The notes beneath the pieces are model-generated. The model saw only the letters and a program-made list of their open reading frames with translations. It was not told where the DNA came from and did not search any database. Made by a program: the position numbers and the translations under genes. From Stramonita haemastoma (lineage: Eukaryota > Mollusca > Gastropoda > Neogastropoda > Muricidae), in contig CM060318.1 of the NCBI GenBank assembly GCA_030674155.1, positions 89,635,631 to 89,699,630 of the forward strand: 64,000 nt of DNA, written 5' to 3'. Positions 40,448 to 63,929 of this stretch are shown in pieces; position 1 is the stretch's first letter, and each line of letters opens with the position of its first letter.

Positions 40448-40665
40448 ATTTGATTTGATTTATTCTTTTATATCGAGGATAATGGAATAAGCACTCTTGC
40501 GCTTTATTTTTTAACATCCAATCCCCATGTGTATGCATTTTGTAAATGTCATCTGTTCCCATCGGCACACGATGGCCTGCACTTACAAAAAGCGGAACAG
40601 GATTTAACGTGTGCGCAAGATGTTCTGCGTGCGTTCGCACACGGGGCCTCGGTTTAAAGTACATT
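40448..40665 (-). mobile_element. SINE-A, inverted neighbour of the full copy
   Basis: Body and tail of SINE-A on the minus strand (CACACGGGGCCTCGGTTTAA at its 5' side). 60 bp separates it from the plus-strand copy at 40720, forming a large inverted repeat. Confidence 0.9.
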
Positions 40666-40719
40666 GAGGTCAGACGTTTTGTAAATATTCCACAGGAGGG
40701 CAGACCCTGTTCCAAATAG

Positions 40720-41090
40720 GGGGACGGATAGCCTAGTAGTCAGAACATTGCGCTGGCAATTTGACGACCCGGGTTCGAGTCCGGTCGAGGAAATTTTTCT
40801 CCTGGAGTTAACATCAGTGCCGACTCCACTCTCCCCAAAAGTCCTTCGGATGAGACTTTAAACCGAGGCCCCGTGTGCGAACGCACGCAGAACATTTGCG
40901 CACACGTTAAATCCTGTTCCGCTTTTCGTAAGAGTAGGCCATCGTGTGCCGGTGGGAACAGATGACAATATTTACAAAAACTGCATACACACGGGGACCG
41001 GATGAAAAAAAGCACATGATTGCTTATTCTGTTATCCTCAATATAAAAGAATAAAAAAATAATAAAAAAAGAATAAGAAAAAGAAATAGA
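40720..41090 (+). mobile_element. SINE-A, full length
   Basis: tRNA-derived head with A box (TAGCCTAGTAGTCAGAAC) and B box (GGTTCGAGTCC), body with CTGGAGTTAACATCAGTGCC and CCGTGTGCGAACGCACG, and tail GTTATCCTCAATATAAAAG followed by (AATAA)n. Reference copy of the commonest SINE here. Pol III-type promoter expected. Confidence 0.92.
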
Positions 41091-41545
41091 ATATATTTCA
41101 TTATTTGTTCTACAAGGTGAATTTCATTTTATCATGGAATGCCCTTACTTCAGTCATATAGGATAAGACAACATTTCATTCCTCTGCATTTTTTTTTTTT
41201 TAAGCCTAAGTCAAATTATAATTTTTGTAAGCAGATGAAAAAAATCGTCAAGTTTCCTCCTCCTCTATCAAAATATATAAAATCTGCCAGTATTTCATAA
41301 ACTGCAACTTATTTTCTTTCAGGACCCACTAGACTCTGACCTACATCCCATCTCTCCCCCCCCCCCCCCCCCCCCCTCACAAGCCATCTAAAAAAAAAAA
41401 TGTAGCCTACTCTTTTTTGAAATGGATGTAAAAGTTTGTAAAATGCTTTGCATTTTCATTGTTCTGTTATTTCCCTACAGTTGCATTAATGCAGTCTCAA
41501 AGTGCGTGGGCTCTGTTACTGTGCAAAAGTTTTGTTTTTTAAAAG

Positions 41546-41710
41546 TTTATTTTATTCTTTTATATCAAGGATAATGGGATAAGCACTCATGTGTTTTTTT
41601 CCATCCAGTCTCTGTGTGTATGCAGTTGTGCAAATATTGTCATCTGTTCCCACTGGCACACGATGACCTACTCTTACGAAAAGCGGAACAGGGTTTAACG
41701 TGTGCGCAAG

Positions 41711-41713
<3 letters not shown>
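41546..41713 (-). mobile_element. SINE-A tail and part of body
   Basis: From TTTATATCAAGGATAATGGG to GTGTGCGCAAGATG, where it merges into a (GT)n microsatellite. Confidence 0.87.
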
Positions 41714-41789
<76 letters not shown>

Positions 41790-41808
41790 TGAGACAGACA
41801 CACTAATA

Positions 41809-41896
<88 letters not shown>
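41712..41896. repeat. (GT)37 then (GA)43
   Basis: (GT)n 41712-41786 and (GA)n 41811-41896, grown from the end of a SINE-A copy. Confidence 0.97.
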
Positions 41897-41900
<4 letters not shown>

Positions 41901-42357
41901 ATGATACACTTATCTTAAAGGATAACAGATCCACACAGACACATTTTCTCTTCTGGCCCCGGACTGGAATAAGGATTACAATAACTATATATATATATTG
42001 AGACACAGTGAGAGAAGAAAATAAAGATTACAATATACACAATGACATTAACTCTGGTAATGGCATATATTGTGTCATGACAATACAAGTTGATTATAGA
42101 AAACAACTGTACCCTAAGTATTGCACGTACCCTTTGATTCCAGTGCTACAATAAGTTGGGGTAGGATGAGACTCAAAGATACACTTTGTCACATCTTCTG
42201 AATATGGGCCTTATTCTAAGGGGTGTGTATACGACCCTCGCTTTTATGTGTGTGTTTGTGAGTGTGTGTGTGCGTGTGTGTGTGTGTATGTGTGCGTGCG
42301 TGCGTGTGTGTGTGTGGCAATGACCCTGCACTATGCTGTGTTGCATTATATTTGTAT

Positions 42358-42590
42358 TTTGTACCACTTTATGTCACAGCAGATTTCTCTGCGTGAAATT
42401 CGGGCTGCTCTCCCCGGGGAGAGCATGTCGCCACAAGTGCAGCGCCTACTCATAATTTTTTTTTCTGCATGCAACTCACTGTATTTGTTTCCCTATCAGA
42501 GTGGCTTTTTTCTACATAATTTTGCCAGGGTCAACCCCCTTGTTGCCGTGGGTTCTTTTACATGCGCTAAATAGTGATGTTTAACACATG

Positions 42591-42621
<31 letters not shown>

Positions 42622-42763
42622 TAGCGCCCAGACCACCACTCATGGTCTAATGGATGGGGGAAAAGTTTTGGGTCCAAATGGGGTACGAACCACGCACAGT
42701 TCAACCCGGACTTTTTGCTTTCTAGGCAAGGCGTGTTACCACCTAGACCACCGATCCATTGTA
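42358..42763 (-). mobile_element. SINE-B, full length
   Basis: Minus-strand copy with all blocks, including CTCTCCCCGGGGAGAG and the head complement CAATGGATCGGTGGTCTAGG. Confidence 0.9.
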
Positions 42764-42957
42764 TAATACTAATATAATGTGTAATACTATCTTGTGCTGA
42801 CACCACAGCACTGAAAAATGCAGCCTGGCTTGAACATAGTGAGTCTTTTCGGAAGGAAAGCTGGTACAGTGTACACAACAATATCTACATACATAATATT
42901 AGCAAAAACATAGAATGTGATTCACCAAAGCACGGTACAGGATCGTCGCCCCACACA

Positions 42958-45330
42958 CACTCACTCACTCACTCACTCAGTCCCATGTCCCAAAGGACGT
43001 AGGGGGGACATGAGAGAAGACGCAACAGAGATCTTTTTCCATGCTTCACGATCCTGTGTGGCTAGTAGGAGGTGTTGTAGGGGTTGGGCGGTCCAGTCTT
43101 TGATGTTGTCAACCCATGATTTCTTTTGGCGGCCTCTTCTTCTCTTGCCCTCGACTGTTCCTTGCAGGATGGTTTTTGCTAGGGTGTTGTGTCTTGTGGT
43201 GTGACCAAACCACATCAGCTTTCTCCTCTTTATGGTGGAGAGCAAAGGCTCTTGGGGGCCCACACGCTTTTTGATTTCTTCTTTCACATAGTTATTGGTC
43301 TTGTGTTCTTTGTATGATATTTTGAGAAGTCTTCTGTGGCACTTGTTCTCGAATGCTTGGATTCTCCTCTATAACTCTGCTGTCAGAGTCCATGATTCAC
43401 AGCCATATAGGAGGATAGATATCATGAGGGATTTGTAAAGGTGGTATTTGGTGCCGAAGCTGATGTTGTTGCTTCTGATGATCTTCTCGAGTCTGACTAG
43501 AGCAGATGTTGCTGTTGCAATGCGAGCTTTCACTTCATTGTTTGATGTGCCATCTTTTGTTAGGATGGAGCCTAAGTATTTGAATTGGCTCACCTCTTCT
43601 AGTGTTTCTCCATTCATCTTTATTTCCGTGATGTCATTACTTACGCTGTTGACCATGATCTTTGATTTCTCTGTACTGACCTCCATGCCGTATGCGCTCG
43701 CTCGATCTGTTAAATTGTCTGTGAGGATTTGCAGTTCTTGTTTGCTGCTGCCCATGAGGTCAATGTCATCTGCAAATCTGAGGTTGCAAAGGGGTCTTCC
43801 ACCAATGGAGATGGAAGTGTGGTGGTTTTGCAGTGTCTCTGTCATGATGTTTTCGAGGAAGAGGTTGAAGAGTACAGGTGAGAGAAGGCAGCCCTGGCGA
43901 ACCCCAACCGTGGTCTTGAAGAACTCGCCCACGTGGTTGTTCATGAAAACTGCACTTTTTGCGTTCTCGTACAGAGCCTTGATGACTTCAATTAGGCAGC
44001 TGTCAATGTTGAAGTGCCTGAGTACTTGCCAGAGGCCGTCATGCCATACCCTGTCAAAGGCCTTTTTGAAGTCTATGAAATTGTGGTACAAGTCTTTTTG
44101 GTGTTGGAGATGCTTCTCTATCAGAATTCTCAGATTGAAAATTTGTTCCATTGTGCTGCGTTTTGGTCTAAAGCCCGCTTGTTCTTCTGCCAGGAGTTTT
44201 TCTGCTTGGTTTTTCAGTCTGTTGAGGACTACCTGCAGCATGATCTTGCTAGGATGACTTATGAGACTGATGGTTCTGTAGTTCTGGCATTTCTTGAGGT
44301 TTCCTTTCTTTGGCAGGGGTATTACAAGAGACTGTGTCCATTCTTTTGGCCATTCTTTGGTGTCGTGGATCTTCTGACAAAGTTCTGTGAATCGCCTTGC
44401 TGTTTCATTCCCTCCATTTTTTATGAGTTCAGCTGGGATGTTGTCAATTCCAGGGGACTTCCCCTTCTTCAATTGTTTAATAGCTGCATCTACTTCACAC
44501 CTTAGTATTGGTGGGTCTTTATCTTGGTGTTCAGGGGGTTTGTCAGAAACTATGTTGGTATCTGGGCGTAGTGGGTAGTTGTACAATCCCTCACAGTATT
44601 CTGTCCAGCGTTGGAGGATGGCATTGTTTTCTGTTAAAAGATTTCCTTCTTTGTCTTCAATAACAGAGGCTTTAGGCTGTGTGGTTTTCGTTAGTGCTTT
44701 CAAAGTGTCGTAAGCTGTTTTGCTGTTTCCCTTGGTCATTCCAGCTTCGATGTTGTTGCATTGTTCTTCTATCCACCCTTCTTTGGCTTCTCTCATTTTT
44801 TTCCTCACTTCTCTGTGGCTATCCATGTACTTCTTGTAAGCTTCTTGACTTGTGAACTTTTGTTTCTTAAGTTCTCTTCTTTTGTCGCAGAGGTCAAGAA
44901 CCTCATTTGTCACCCAGGGTTGTTTCTTTGTTCTGCTTCTTCCTAATGTTTCTTCTGCTGCTGTCGTTAGCACTTCTTTGATGTTGTTGGCCAATGTGTC
45001 CACATCATTGTCGATGGCTGTGAGTGCGGCGAACTTTCCTCCTATGTTGGCTTGGAAGATCTCAACCACTGTTGGGTCTTTGAGTTTTTCCAGGTCGAAT
45101 CTTATGCGTGGGCTTTTTGGCTGTTGTTTTGCTTTCAGTTTCAGTCTGATGGTGGTAAGTACAAGGTCGTGGTCACTGCCAATGTCAGCTCCTAGGAATG
45201 TTCTTGTGTTTGCCTTGTTTATGCTGGATTTGAATCTTTGGGGTGACAGAATGTAATCAATTTGATTATGAATCAGACCATTTGGCGAGTGCCAGGTTGA
45301 TGTTCTGGATGGCTTGTGAGGGTGGAGTGC
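42958..45330 (-). mobile_element. RTE-clade LINE, 5'-truncated, one stop
   Basis: Endonuclease-reverse transcriptase. From 45330 leftward: the C-terminal part of an APE endonuclease (HNQIDYILSPQR, GADIGSDHD), linker, RT (NYRTISLISH, QAGFRPKRST, FDRVWHDGLW, VRQGCLLSP, FADDIDLM near 43760) and the BovB/RTE-type C-terminus (YGCESWT, WFGHTTRHN, KRRRGRQKKSW). The frame is open from 45330 to TGA 42973 except a TAG at 43369-43371. The 5' end stops at a 22-base C tract. The 3' end runs into (TGAG)n at about 42958-42979, the kind of short tandem tail RTE elements carry. Confidence 0.9.
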
Positions 45331-45351
45331 CCCCCCCCCCCCCCCCCCCCC

Positions 45352-46694
45352 ACACCACACACAACACAAGTGCACACATGCATACGCCCGAACAGTAAGT
45401 TGCATATCTATACAGAGTTTAGAGTGAACAGAGTTTAGAGTGAACCTCACAAACGAATACAATCTGAATCTCATGCATATGACTCTTCCATCCTTGTCAT
45501 CTAAACCAGAGTGTTTTAATGTCATGTAGTGTATGTGGACACTTGTGCAGTACTTTACCTTGAAGAAGCCCAAAGCCCTAAGATACACTAACACAGCTGG
45601 GCCTAAGGAACCAACCAACCAAAATATGACAGGAGAAAAGGACAGTTAATGGTCAGTAGAACAGAAACAGAGATCACAAAAATTAGAAAACCTGTCCAAA
45701 TAACCTTTAAATGCACATGTATACACTCCATAACTTGGTACAGTCATTCAAGCTCACAGCAATAGGTCATGAAGCAAACACACACACACAACCTGATTTT
45801 CGTTCTTTTATTGGATGGTTTGAAGAGAAAAAATAAGCATGTTTGCTTGTTCAAAGTACAATCAGAAAAAAAGAACTGACTTGGACACACAGAAAGGATC
45901 ACGTGGGTTCCTGGCAAAGATATGACTTCTCCTTAACACTTCCCCTGGAGTCCTTCCACACATGTTACACCATTTCACACAACATTAACAAATGTAAAAC
46001 ATAACATCAGTAATTGTTTCCAAATCTCAAATGATTGTTATTTATTAATTCTTTTATTTATTCATTCTTTTATTTCAAGAATAATGTTGCACTTGTGAAA
46101 AGTTAGGCTAACAGCAAACTTTATTTCTTTCCCAATCTTCTGTGAAATTCTATTGTACATGTTTTTTTCTTTTTTTGTGCTCCAAAACAACATCATAAAA
46201 GCAGAACTGTAGAATAGATATCGAGCCAAAAATCATATTTCATATATTTATATATATGCATAAGAATCAGCAGGTTTATACCATCAAGAGAACATAAAGG
46301 TTACACACAAAGTGCATGGAAAAAAGCTCTGAAACAACAGCAAATAATCTAACTCCCGTATTTCTGTGAAACCTGAAATTGTAAAAAAAACCAAACAGAA
46401 CCATATCATATGAACATGAGCAACCAAACATCTATACAATTTAAAAACAAAGATTGAATATACTGAAAACAATAGTTGAAAAAGAATGCGACTGAGCACA
46501 TTAAGTGCCCTTTGATAAGAAGTATTGAGCACACCCTTCACTAAATATTCATCTATCTCATAATACACAATAACAGTCAACATGAGACCAGAAGTAACAT
46601 CATGTCATTTGAACAAAATGAATGATTCACCAATGCTAGCATTCTGTATTATCAGACATGCTAGCTGCAGCACTTTGCTCCTTAACAAAAATGG
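45352..46694. other. Intergenic, no gene
   Basis: AT-rich; partial SINE-like TTCTTTTATTTCAAGAATAA near 46066. Otherwise nothing. Confidence 0.45.
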
Positions 46695-46945
46695 TAGCAG
46701 ATAGTAGGCTGTATATTAATAAAAATAAAAAAAAAAAAAAAAAAAAAAACAAACAAACCAGAAATGATAGACAGAAGGCTGTATAATGATAATAATAATA
46801 ATAAAAAAAAGAATGCAGACAGTAGGCTGTATATTAATAAAAAACAAAACAAAAAAAACAACCAGAAATGAATGCAGACAGTAGGCTGTATGATAATAAA
46901 AAAACAAAAAAACAAAACAGAAATGATAGCAGACAGTAGGCTGTA

Positions 46946-47002
<57 letters not shown>

Positions 47003-47095
47003 AAGTAACAGAAATGATAGCAGACATTATGCTGTATAATAATAATTATAATAAAAAAAACAACAAACAGAAACGATAGCAAACAGTAGTAAAAG
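46695..47095. repeat. Irregular minisatellite with (CTA)n
   Basis: Repeats of AGCAGACAGTAGGCTGTAT separated by A-rich spacers of variable length, with a (CTA)18-type run at 46948-47001. Confidence 0.85.
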
Positions 47096-47344
47096 TAGTA
47101 GTAGTAGTAAGCACCCATCAGTCTCAGTAGACTATGGAGTTGTGCTTTAGTCTTTAGAGCACAAAGCCTGGGTAAGTAAGTATGGAGGGCAAACTGTTAC
47201 CCATGCAGCAGACTCCCCCTCTCCACACCACTGGAATGATCCATTGGAAAGGCAATGACCGATACCAATGGTTCCAGTACCATCGCAGGAGCGACCAGAA
47301 CATTGCCATATACATCCCCGAGCCACCCTGGGACTCCAACTCCC

Positions 47345-47487
47345 CAATTTTTCCTCAGGGATGGTGTCTAAACACAACACCTGTGTGCATGCTGTTTTTA
47401 AAAAATAATTTTGTCATCCGCTCCTACCAGAACCTCACGGTTTACATATTGGCAGGCGAATGTCTTAACCATCCTGCCACCTTCCTT
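47345..47487 (-). mobile_element. SINE fragment, same head as 33.0 kb
   Basis: CCTCAGGGATGGTGTCTAAA and GTTTACATATTGGCAGGCGA match 32735-33050. The preceding 47110-47340 is a further unclassified repeat-like stretch. Confidence 0.65.
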
Positions 47488-48809
47488 CCTTAGAGGATAG
47501 TATTGATAATAATGAAAAAAGCATGAAAAAGAAAGTCACAACATCCCCAGGTAAAAAAATAACTAACACACACATATGCACACACATGCGCACAGGCTTC
47601 AATCTTATATGTAGATCCTTCTCACCGCCCTCCTTTTAAAAAGATCATTTTATTCAGTATCAAGTAAGTGAAAAGACATCAAACATGGGTAAGAAGAAGC
47701 ACACACATTCAGCCTTTCTAAAAACGCCAATGATGGACTGACTGGGTTTGGTAATCATATAACAGTTGAATGAAGGGCAGGTAGGGCAACTGATTGCAGA
47801 ATAGGATGTGTGGCCAAACCAACCACTGAAGCTGAACAGAATGAACACAGAATCTCACTCTTTCTTTTTTTAAATGTAACCACATAATTAAATGAAACAG
47901 AATTTGGCCTGAGTACCATACAAACAAAACAAAAGCAAAAAAAAGAAACCTGGCAAAATAATATGGTTTTGCAAAAAACCTGATTATTGCACACAGCACA
48001 ATTATCATACAAACAGGAATGAAAGACATCAGGTACACAATCAATTTACAAGCTTTCAAGTAACTGTCTTGTTTAAGAAAAAATAATCATGTGTTTTTTT
48101 AAGAAAAATACTGTTTCTGAAGTATGCATTTTTTCTTGAAAACTGCCTTTACTGGCAGTTTCAGGATAAAATGACAACAGTCAGTGAAAATGTAAAAGTG
48201 AAAGGCAGGGTGAAGACAGAAAAGGAATGGCAGGCCAGATCAGATGGGGACCAAAAAACCACAACTATGATCAAACCATACGGGCAAGTATTCACAAACA
48301 CACACAAGCAGAAGACCAGAGCACATTAAAAAAAAAAAAAAAAAAAGCATGCAAAAATGCTCTCTTTGTTACATCTTGCATTAAGATATACTGGCCTCTT
48401 GCAGAAAAGGTTTTCTCGTTATCAGTACATCTCAATTCTAAGACTTAAAAAGATAAAGTCAAAAGGAGTGATTATTTTTTGGCTGTTAAGTGTTCTCATT
48501 CAATATCTGTCAGCGTCCCCGGTGGTAAGGCGGCACAAGAATCAAACCCCTAATCTGTCTGTGTGACCTGGGCCCCAGGTCGATGTCAATGAATACAGTC
48601 AGAACTTTGAATTATGTTGATTCTGAAGTCTACAAATTTTGACTTGGAGATCCCAGCAAAAAACCAATTTCTTACTTTTGTGACCTTGAATCAGGGTCAT
48701 GTTCAAAATAACTGAAATTTGTGATGAGATTTTTGTTGGTTTATTTTCTTGTTTTTATTTATCTGTTGTATTCAGTGTGATCTATGTCCAGATAAAAATG
48801 ACCAAGTAG

Positions 48810-48867
<58 letters not shown>

Positions 48868-49399
48868 ACTACTCACTCACTCACTCACCTTTTTTCCTTA
48901 TTAAAAAGGTTACAAAATTAATTTATCAACATTTCAGACTTTTTTAAAATTCAGAATATATTACTCTGTACAAAGCTGATACTCTGACTTTGCAAAAATA
49001 ACAGACATTTAAATTATGTTTTCATACTAGACATAAACAAAAGTAAACTTTGGTTACATTAATAGATTTCTCTTTCAACTAGGAACAAACTATTAAATCA
49101 CCTAAATAAGTGCAGTTCAACAATATGTTTTTGACAACAGACTATGTATCTCATGTATGAATAAAAAAAAACATTCATCTTCTCTCACTTCTTTCAGCAA
49201 GAACTTTGTCATGGGCACAGCTGAATATACAAAGACATAATAATTATGGCACTCAAATGACAAGAATTTGGAGCAGTACACTGGCCACAGTTCCATGATA
49301 CTCTCGTAATTATGTCCCACTTACTTGACCAGTATGAGGTCCACTGAAGAGCAAAAGCCTTGACAATTTAAATGTAGTTTAGCAGTTGCTGTCCAGTAT
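47488..49399. other. Intergenic, no gene
   Basis: AT-rich unique sequence with one (CA)27 tract. No exons recognised. Confidence 0.45.
48814..48867. repeat. (CA)27 microsatellite
   Basis: Pure CA run followed by (CACT)n. Confidence 0.97.
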
Positions 49400-49690
49400 G
49401 GGGAGAGGGCAGCTAGCTCAGAAGTGAGAGCACTTGCTCTCCCAGGCTAAGATTAAGCAGCATTGGGCATAGATGACTAGTGTATAGGTGACAGTTTGTG
49501 CTGCTTGGCTTCAGTACAGTCGCCTGGTTCACCCAGATGTAAATCAGCACCTCCCCTCTTTCAGTACAGAAAGGATAAAGCAGCAAAGGAGAGAAGATGG
49601 GAACCACTGTCAAGATGGAGGACCAAGAGAAGCTGAGGTCTCCAACACCTGGCTCCCAAAGGACCACACAGCTTAGGGCACACCTTTACC
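49400..49690 (+). repeat. tRNA-like SINE candidate
   Basis: GGCAGCTAGCTCAGAAGTGA GAGCA followed by CTCTCCCAGGCTAAG looks like a tRNA A-box region. Body unmatched elsewhere in the window. Confidence 0.4.
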
Positions 49691-49779
49691 TTTTGGTCTA
49701 TAGATAGGATTAGATCAGTGCCAAAATATAAAGTTCAGTAAAACCATATTTTTTTCTGCTCAGCAGAATTTTGTCTAAG

Positions 49780-50160
49780 ATACTCAGTGGTCTAGAGGTA
49801 AAGCACCTGCCCACAAAGTGAAACGTCTGATGGTGGTTTGACCCCTGTTTGTGCCCGAAACTTTGCCCCCATCCCCTATCCACTGGACAGTGAGTGGTGA
49901 TCTAGGTGCTAGTCTTTCGGATGAGATGATAAACGGAGGTCTCTTGTCAAACACTAATTTAGTGCACATAACAGAACCCAAAGTTTCAAGAGAGTTGTCC
50001 CTGGCAAAATCCTGCAGGAAAAAGCCACTCTGATAGGAAACACAAAATGAAAAATATAATAGATGGTGCTGCTATTGTGACAACGCACTCTCCCCGGGGA
50101 AAGCAGCCAAAATGTCACACAGATAAATATGTCGTGATTTAAAGTGGCATACAACACAAA
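49780..50160 (+). mobile_element. SINE-B, diverged
   Basis: CTCAGTGGTCTAGAGGTAAA head, GACAGTGAGTGGTGATCTAG and CTCTCCCCGGGGAAAG; abuts an RTE 3' fragment at 50161. Confidence 0.85.
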
Positions 50161-50460
50161 ATACTTCTTCTTTTCTCATGACCGGGATGGTCATGGAGGA
50201 GATATGAGAGACGATTCTGCAGCCAGCCGTCGCCATCCAGCCCTGTCCTCCGCCTTCCAAATGAGTGTTGGACTGTCCAGGTGGGTCCACTCCTTGATGT
50301 TATCCATCCAGCTTTTGGTTTGTCTGCCTCGGCGTCTGCCACCTTCTAGCGTTCCTTGTAGGACTGTCTTGGGGAGGGTGTTGTGGCGTGTGACATGGCC
50401 GAACCATGCCAGCTTCCTTTTCTTGACAGTGGCTAGTAGGGGTTCCTGAGGGCCAGCCAT
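50161..50460 (-). mobile_element. RTE-clade LINE 3' end fragment
   Basis: Encodes AGPQEPLLATVKKRKLAWFG, then GRRRGRQTKSWMDNIKEW, the same C-terminus as the RTE at 43 kb but a diverged copy, stopping at 50191. It is 5'-truncated and abuts a SINE-B copy that ends at about 50160. Confidence 0.88.
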
Positions 50461-50592
50461 CAGTGCGACTTGACTTCACACAAAGGTGTTTGTTTTCCTA
50501 TCCTTCCAGGAAATTCCAAGCAGTCGCCTGAAGCCTTTTGTGAATTAAAATCTTTATTTGTGACAATATCTTGAGAGAATTGGGTTTGCTAT

Positions 50593-50661
<69 letters not shown>
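50593..50661. repeat. (GT)34 microsatellite
   Basis: Pure GT run. Confidence 0.97.
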
Positions 50662-50664
<3 letters not shown>

Positions 50665-51758
50665 ATTTTTAAGTGCAGATTGTGAGCACAGATACATCAT
50701 TTGTTTTGTTTTTCAATGTGAAGGTTATGCATGTTTGCATGTTTGAAAACAAATGCCTTGATTGTGATTGTTTTCTCGGAAATTTACAAAAATTTTACAG
50801 GTCAAGTGACTTACCATAGAAATCCATACACAATTACATTTTTTCTTCTGTCACCAGTTGAACTTTGGAAGCTGAAGTGACATCTCTGTTGTGTTACAGC
50901 TATTCATTTGGCAATGTCGCAGCTATTCATATGACACTTACTAAACCTCAAAATGCTGTGCCATAGCTGCTCATACAACATCAAAAAAAAAATTCAAGCA
51001 CACAAATCAAATTAGTTTATTCCCATCAACTCTTTCAAGCTATAGAAAATCATATTCAATCAAAGGAACATTACTTGTTCTCCAAGGAAGAACTCTGCTA
51101 TCAAATGAGTTTGTTTCCGTTTCAATGTCAGTCTTTTTGTGTGTGGTGTGTGCTTTTGCATTTTTTCTTACATCCCTGTGAGCTGATAATTTTTTTTACG
51201 ACAGAAACAGTGACAAAAAGGACATTACACTGAAAGTGGCAGTATTGGCAGATTTTACTTTAAAGTGAATCCTGAGCCCCAGACAGCATTACTGTGTAGT
51301 GTGTGAAATCAATGTTTCTCTCTGGTGGATGAGCTGATGGAGACTTACACCTTGTTGAGGTAGGCCTGTGTTTTTTGTTTTCAAGCATTCACTGGCTTAC
51401 TTTACAGCAAAACACACTAAGAGCTAAAAGGGAGATTGGTTGACATATTTCTCTCTCAATCATAACAAAGTTTACTTTGACATATAATATGCCTGGTTTT
51501 ATCAATCTGAGAGTGACATACATATATTTTTTTCTGTATGACCAAAAAATTGCGTCACAAGTTTGTTGTGATGTGGAATAAACTACTACTCCACTGAGTT
51601 AAACTAGATTTTCAAAACCATAGAAAAGAAAGCAAAATGAAACCCCACTGACATTTATCTGCATTTTCATTGCTACTGTTTGTAGCACTGCCCCCCCCCC
51701 CCCCCCCAACACTCACACACACACGTCTCACTCCTTTCAATAATGGTGAGCCAACAAC
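50662..51758 (-). other. Probable SAMD8 3' UTR and downstream
   Basis: Contiguous with the SAMD8 stop. C-tract at 51690-51707, AATAAA at 51021-51016. Extent inferred. Confidence 0.4.
51016..51021 (-). promoter_or_regulatory. Candidate SAMD8 polyadenylation signal
   Basis: The first AATAAA I find on the minus strand past the SAMD8 stop, giving a 3' UTR of about 740 nt. Another lies near 50547-50552. Inference only. Confidence 0.25.
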
Positions 51759-62596
<10,838 letters not shown>

Positions 62597-62597
62597 C

Positions 62598-62599
<2 letters not shown>

Positions 62600-62663
<64 letters not shown>
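62600..62663. repeat. (CA)n beside SAMD8 exon, acceptor side
   Basis: About 32 units; (UG)n in the SAMD8 transcript, ending at the acceptor TTAG and replacing the pyrimidine tract. Confidence 0.97.
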
Positions 62664-62665
<2 letters not shown>

Positions 62666-63653
62666 GCACATGTTCATTTCTGAAACAGTGATTATATAAT
62701 ATGTTTTATTTTATTTTGAGCCTTTATTGTTTTGTTCATTACTGATACAGTGATCTAAATGTTTTGCTTTTAATCAAACCATCTTTCTTGGCTTTTCACA
62801 TCTTTTAAAACCTGACATTAAGATAAACCCATTTGTGCTCAGTTTGAAAAGTTCATTCATAATATTTGTTTTCTTCAAAACAAAATTTATGCAAAGAAAA
62901 AAAAAAGATATTATAAGACTTTCAGTAATCCTGTTGTTTGAAGTATGCATGCTATAAAAGAGAGTACATAACCAAGCATGTCTACATTGCAAAGAAAATG
63001 TTCCCAGTTTATTTCAAATTCCATGAATGATAAAATAACATTGCAAATTCAATACTGATAAAGTGATGATAATGATCAATGATAAATTACTATTGTCCAT
63101 GAACATGTTTTTATTTGGAACTGTTTCATCTTTTCTTGTGATACTGACAATTGTTAAATTACAAAATGAATTGTCATCTTGATAATTTATATTAATAATG
63201 TGATTATTCATTTATCTTTATGTAAATTGCTATCATCACAATAACTATCCTCATTGCCCCTGTTGAGTTGTCATGATATCATCATTGTTACTGTTTAATG
63301 TGTACCATCATTCTCATTCTTGTCATTATTAATATTATCACCATCATTTAAAAAAAAAATTCATTTCATATAAATGGAATTGAAGTACCTAAAGAATTCA
63401 GTACAGTTCTGCCATCCAATAAGTTTATATTCATGATACATTTGTAAAAGTTGCAGAAGAAATTCAAGAATTCATAACCTAACAAGCTTTGAATATTTTC
63501 AGATTTAAGGGTAAAGGGCTACAAATGAAAATATCCTCTTTTTTCTCAGCAGAAAATGACCACTGTAAAATAATATGGCTGTTTGACAGAAACAGATGTT
63601 TGATTTTATTATTTTTTTTAATATATCAAGTTCTCTCTCTCTCTCTCTCTCTC
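62664..63653. other. SAMD8 intron, no gene
   Basis: AT-rich with ATCATT-type repeats at 63230-63350. The next SAMD8 exon is not here. Confidence 0.5.
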
Positions 63654-63925
63654 TCTTCCTGGAGTTAACATCAGTGCTGACTCCACTCTCCCCAAAAAGT
63701 CCTTCGGATGAGACTTTAAACCGAGGCCCCGTGTGCGAACGCACGCAGAACATCTTGCGCACACGTTAAATCCTGTTCCGCTTTTCGTAAGAGTAGGCCA
63801 TCGTGTGCCGGTGGGAACAGATGACAATATTTACAAAACTGCATACACACGGGGACCGGATGAAAAAAAGCACATGATTGCTTATTCTGTTATCCTCGAT
63901 ATAAAAGAATAAATAAATAAATAAT
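63654..63925 (+). mobile_element. SINE-A, headless copy
   Basis: Starts CTTCCTGGAGTTAACATCAG after a (TC)n tract and ends with (AATA)n. It is very close in sequence to the copies at 22 and 40.7 kb. Confidence 0.9.
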
Positions 63926-63929
63926 CTCT

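Noticed and set aside
43448..45256. Plus-strand open frames of 269, 163 and 134 codons
   Set aside because: Antisense shadows of the RTE reverse transcriptase.
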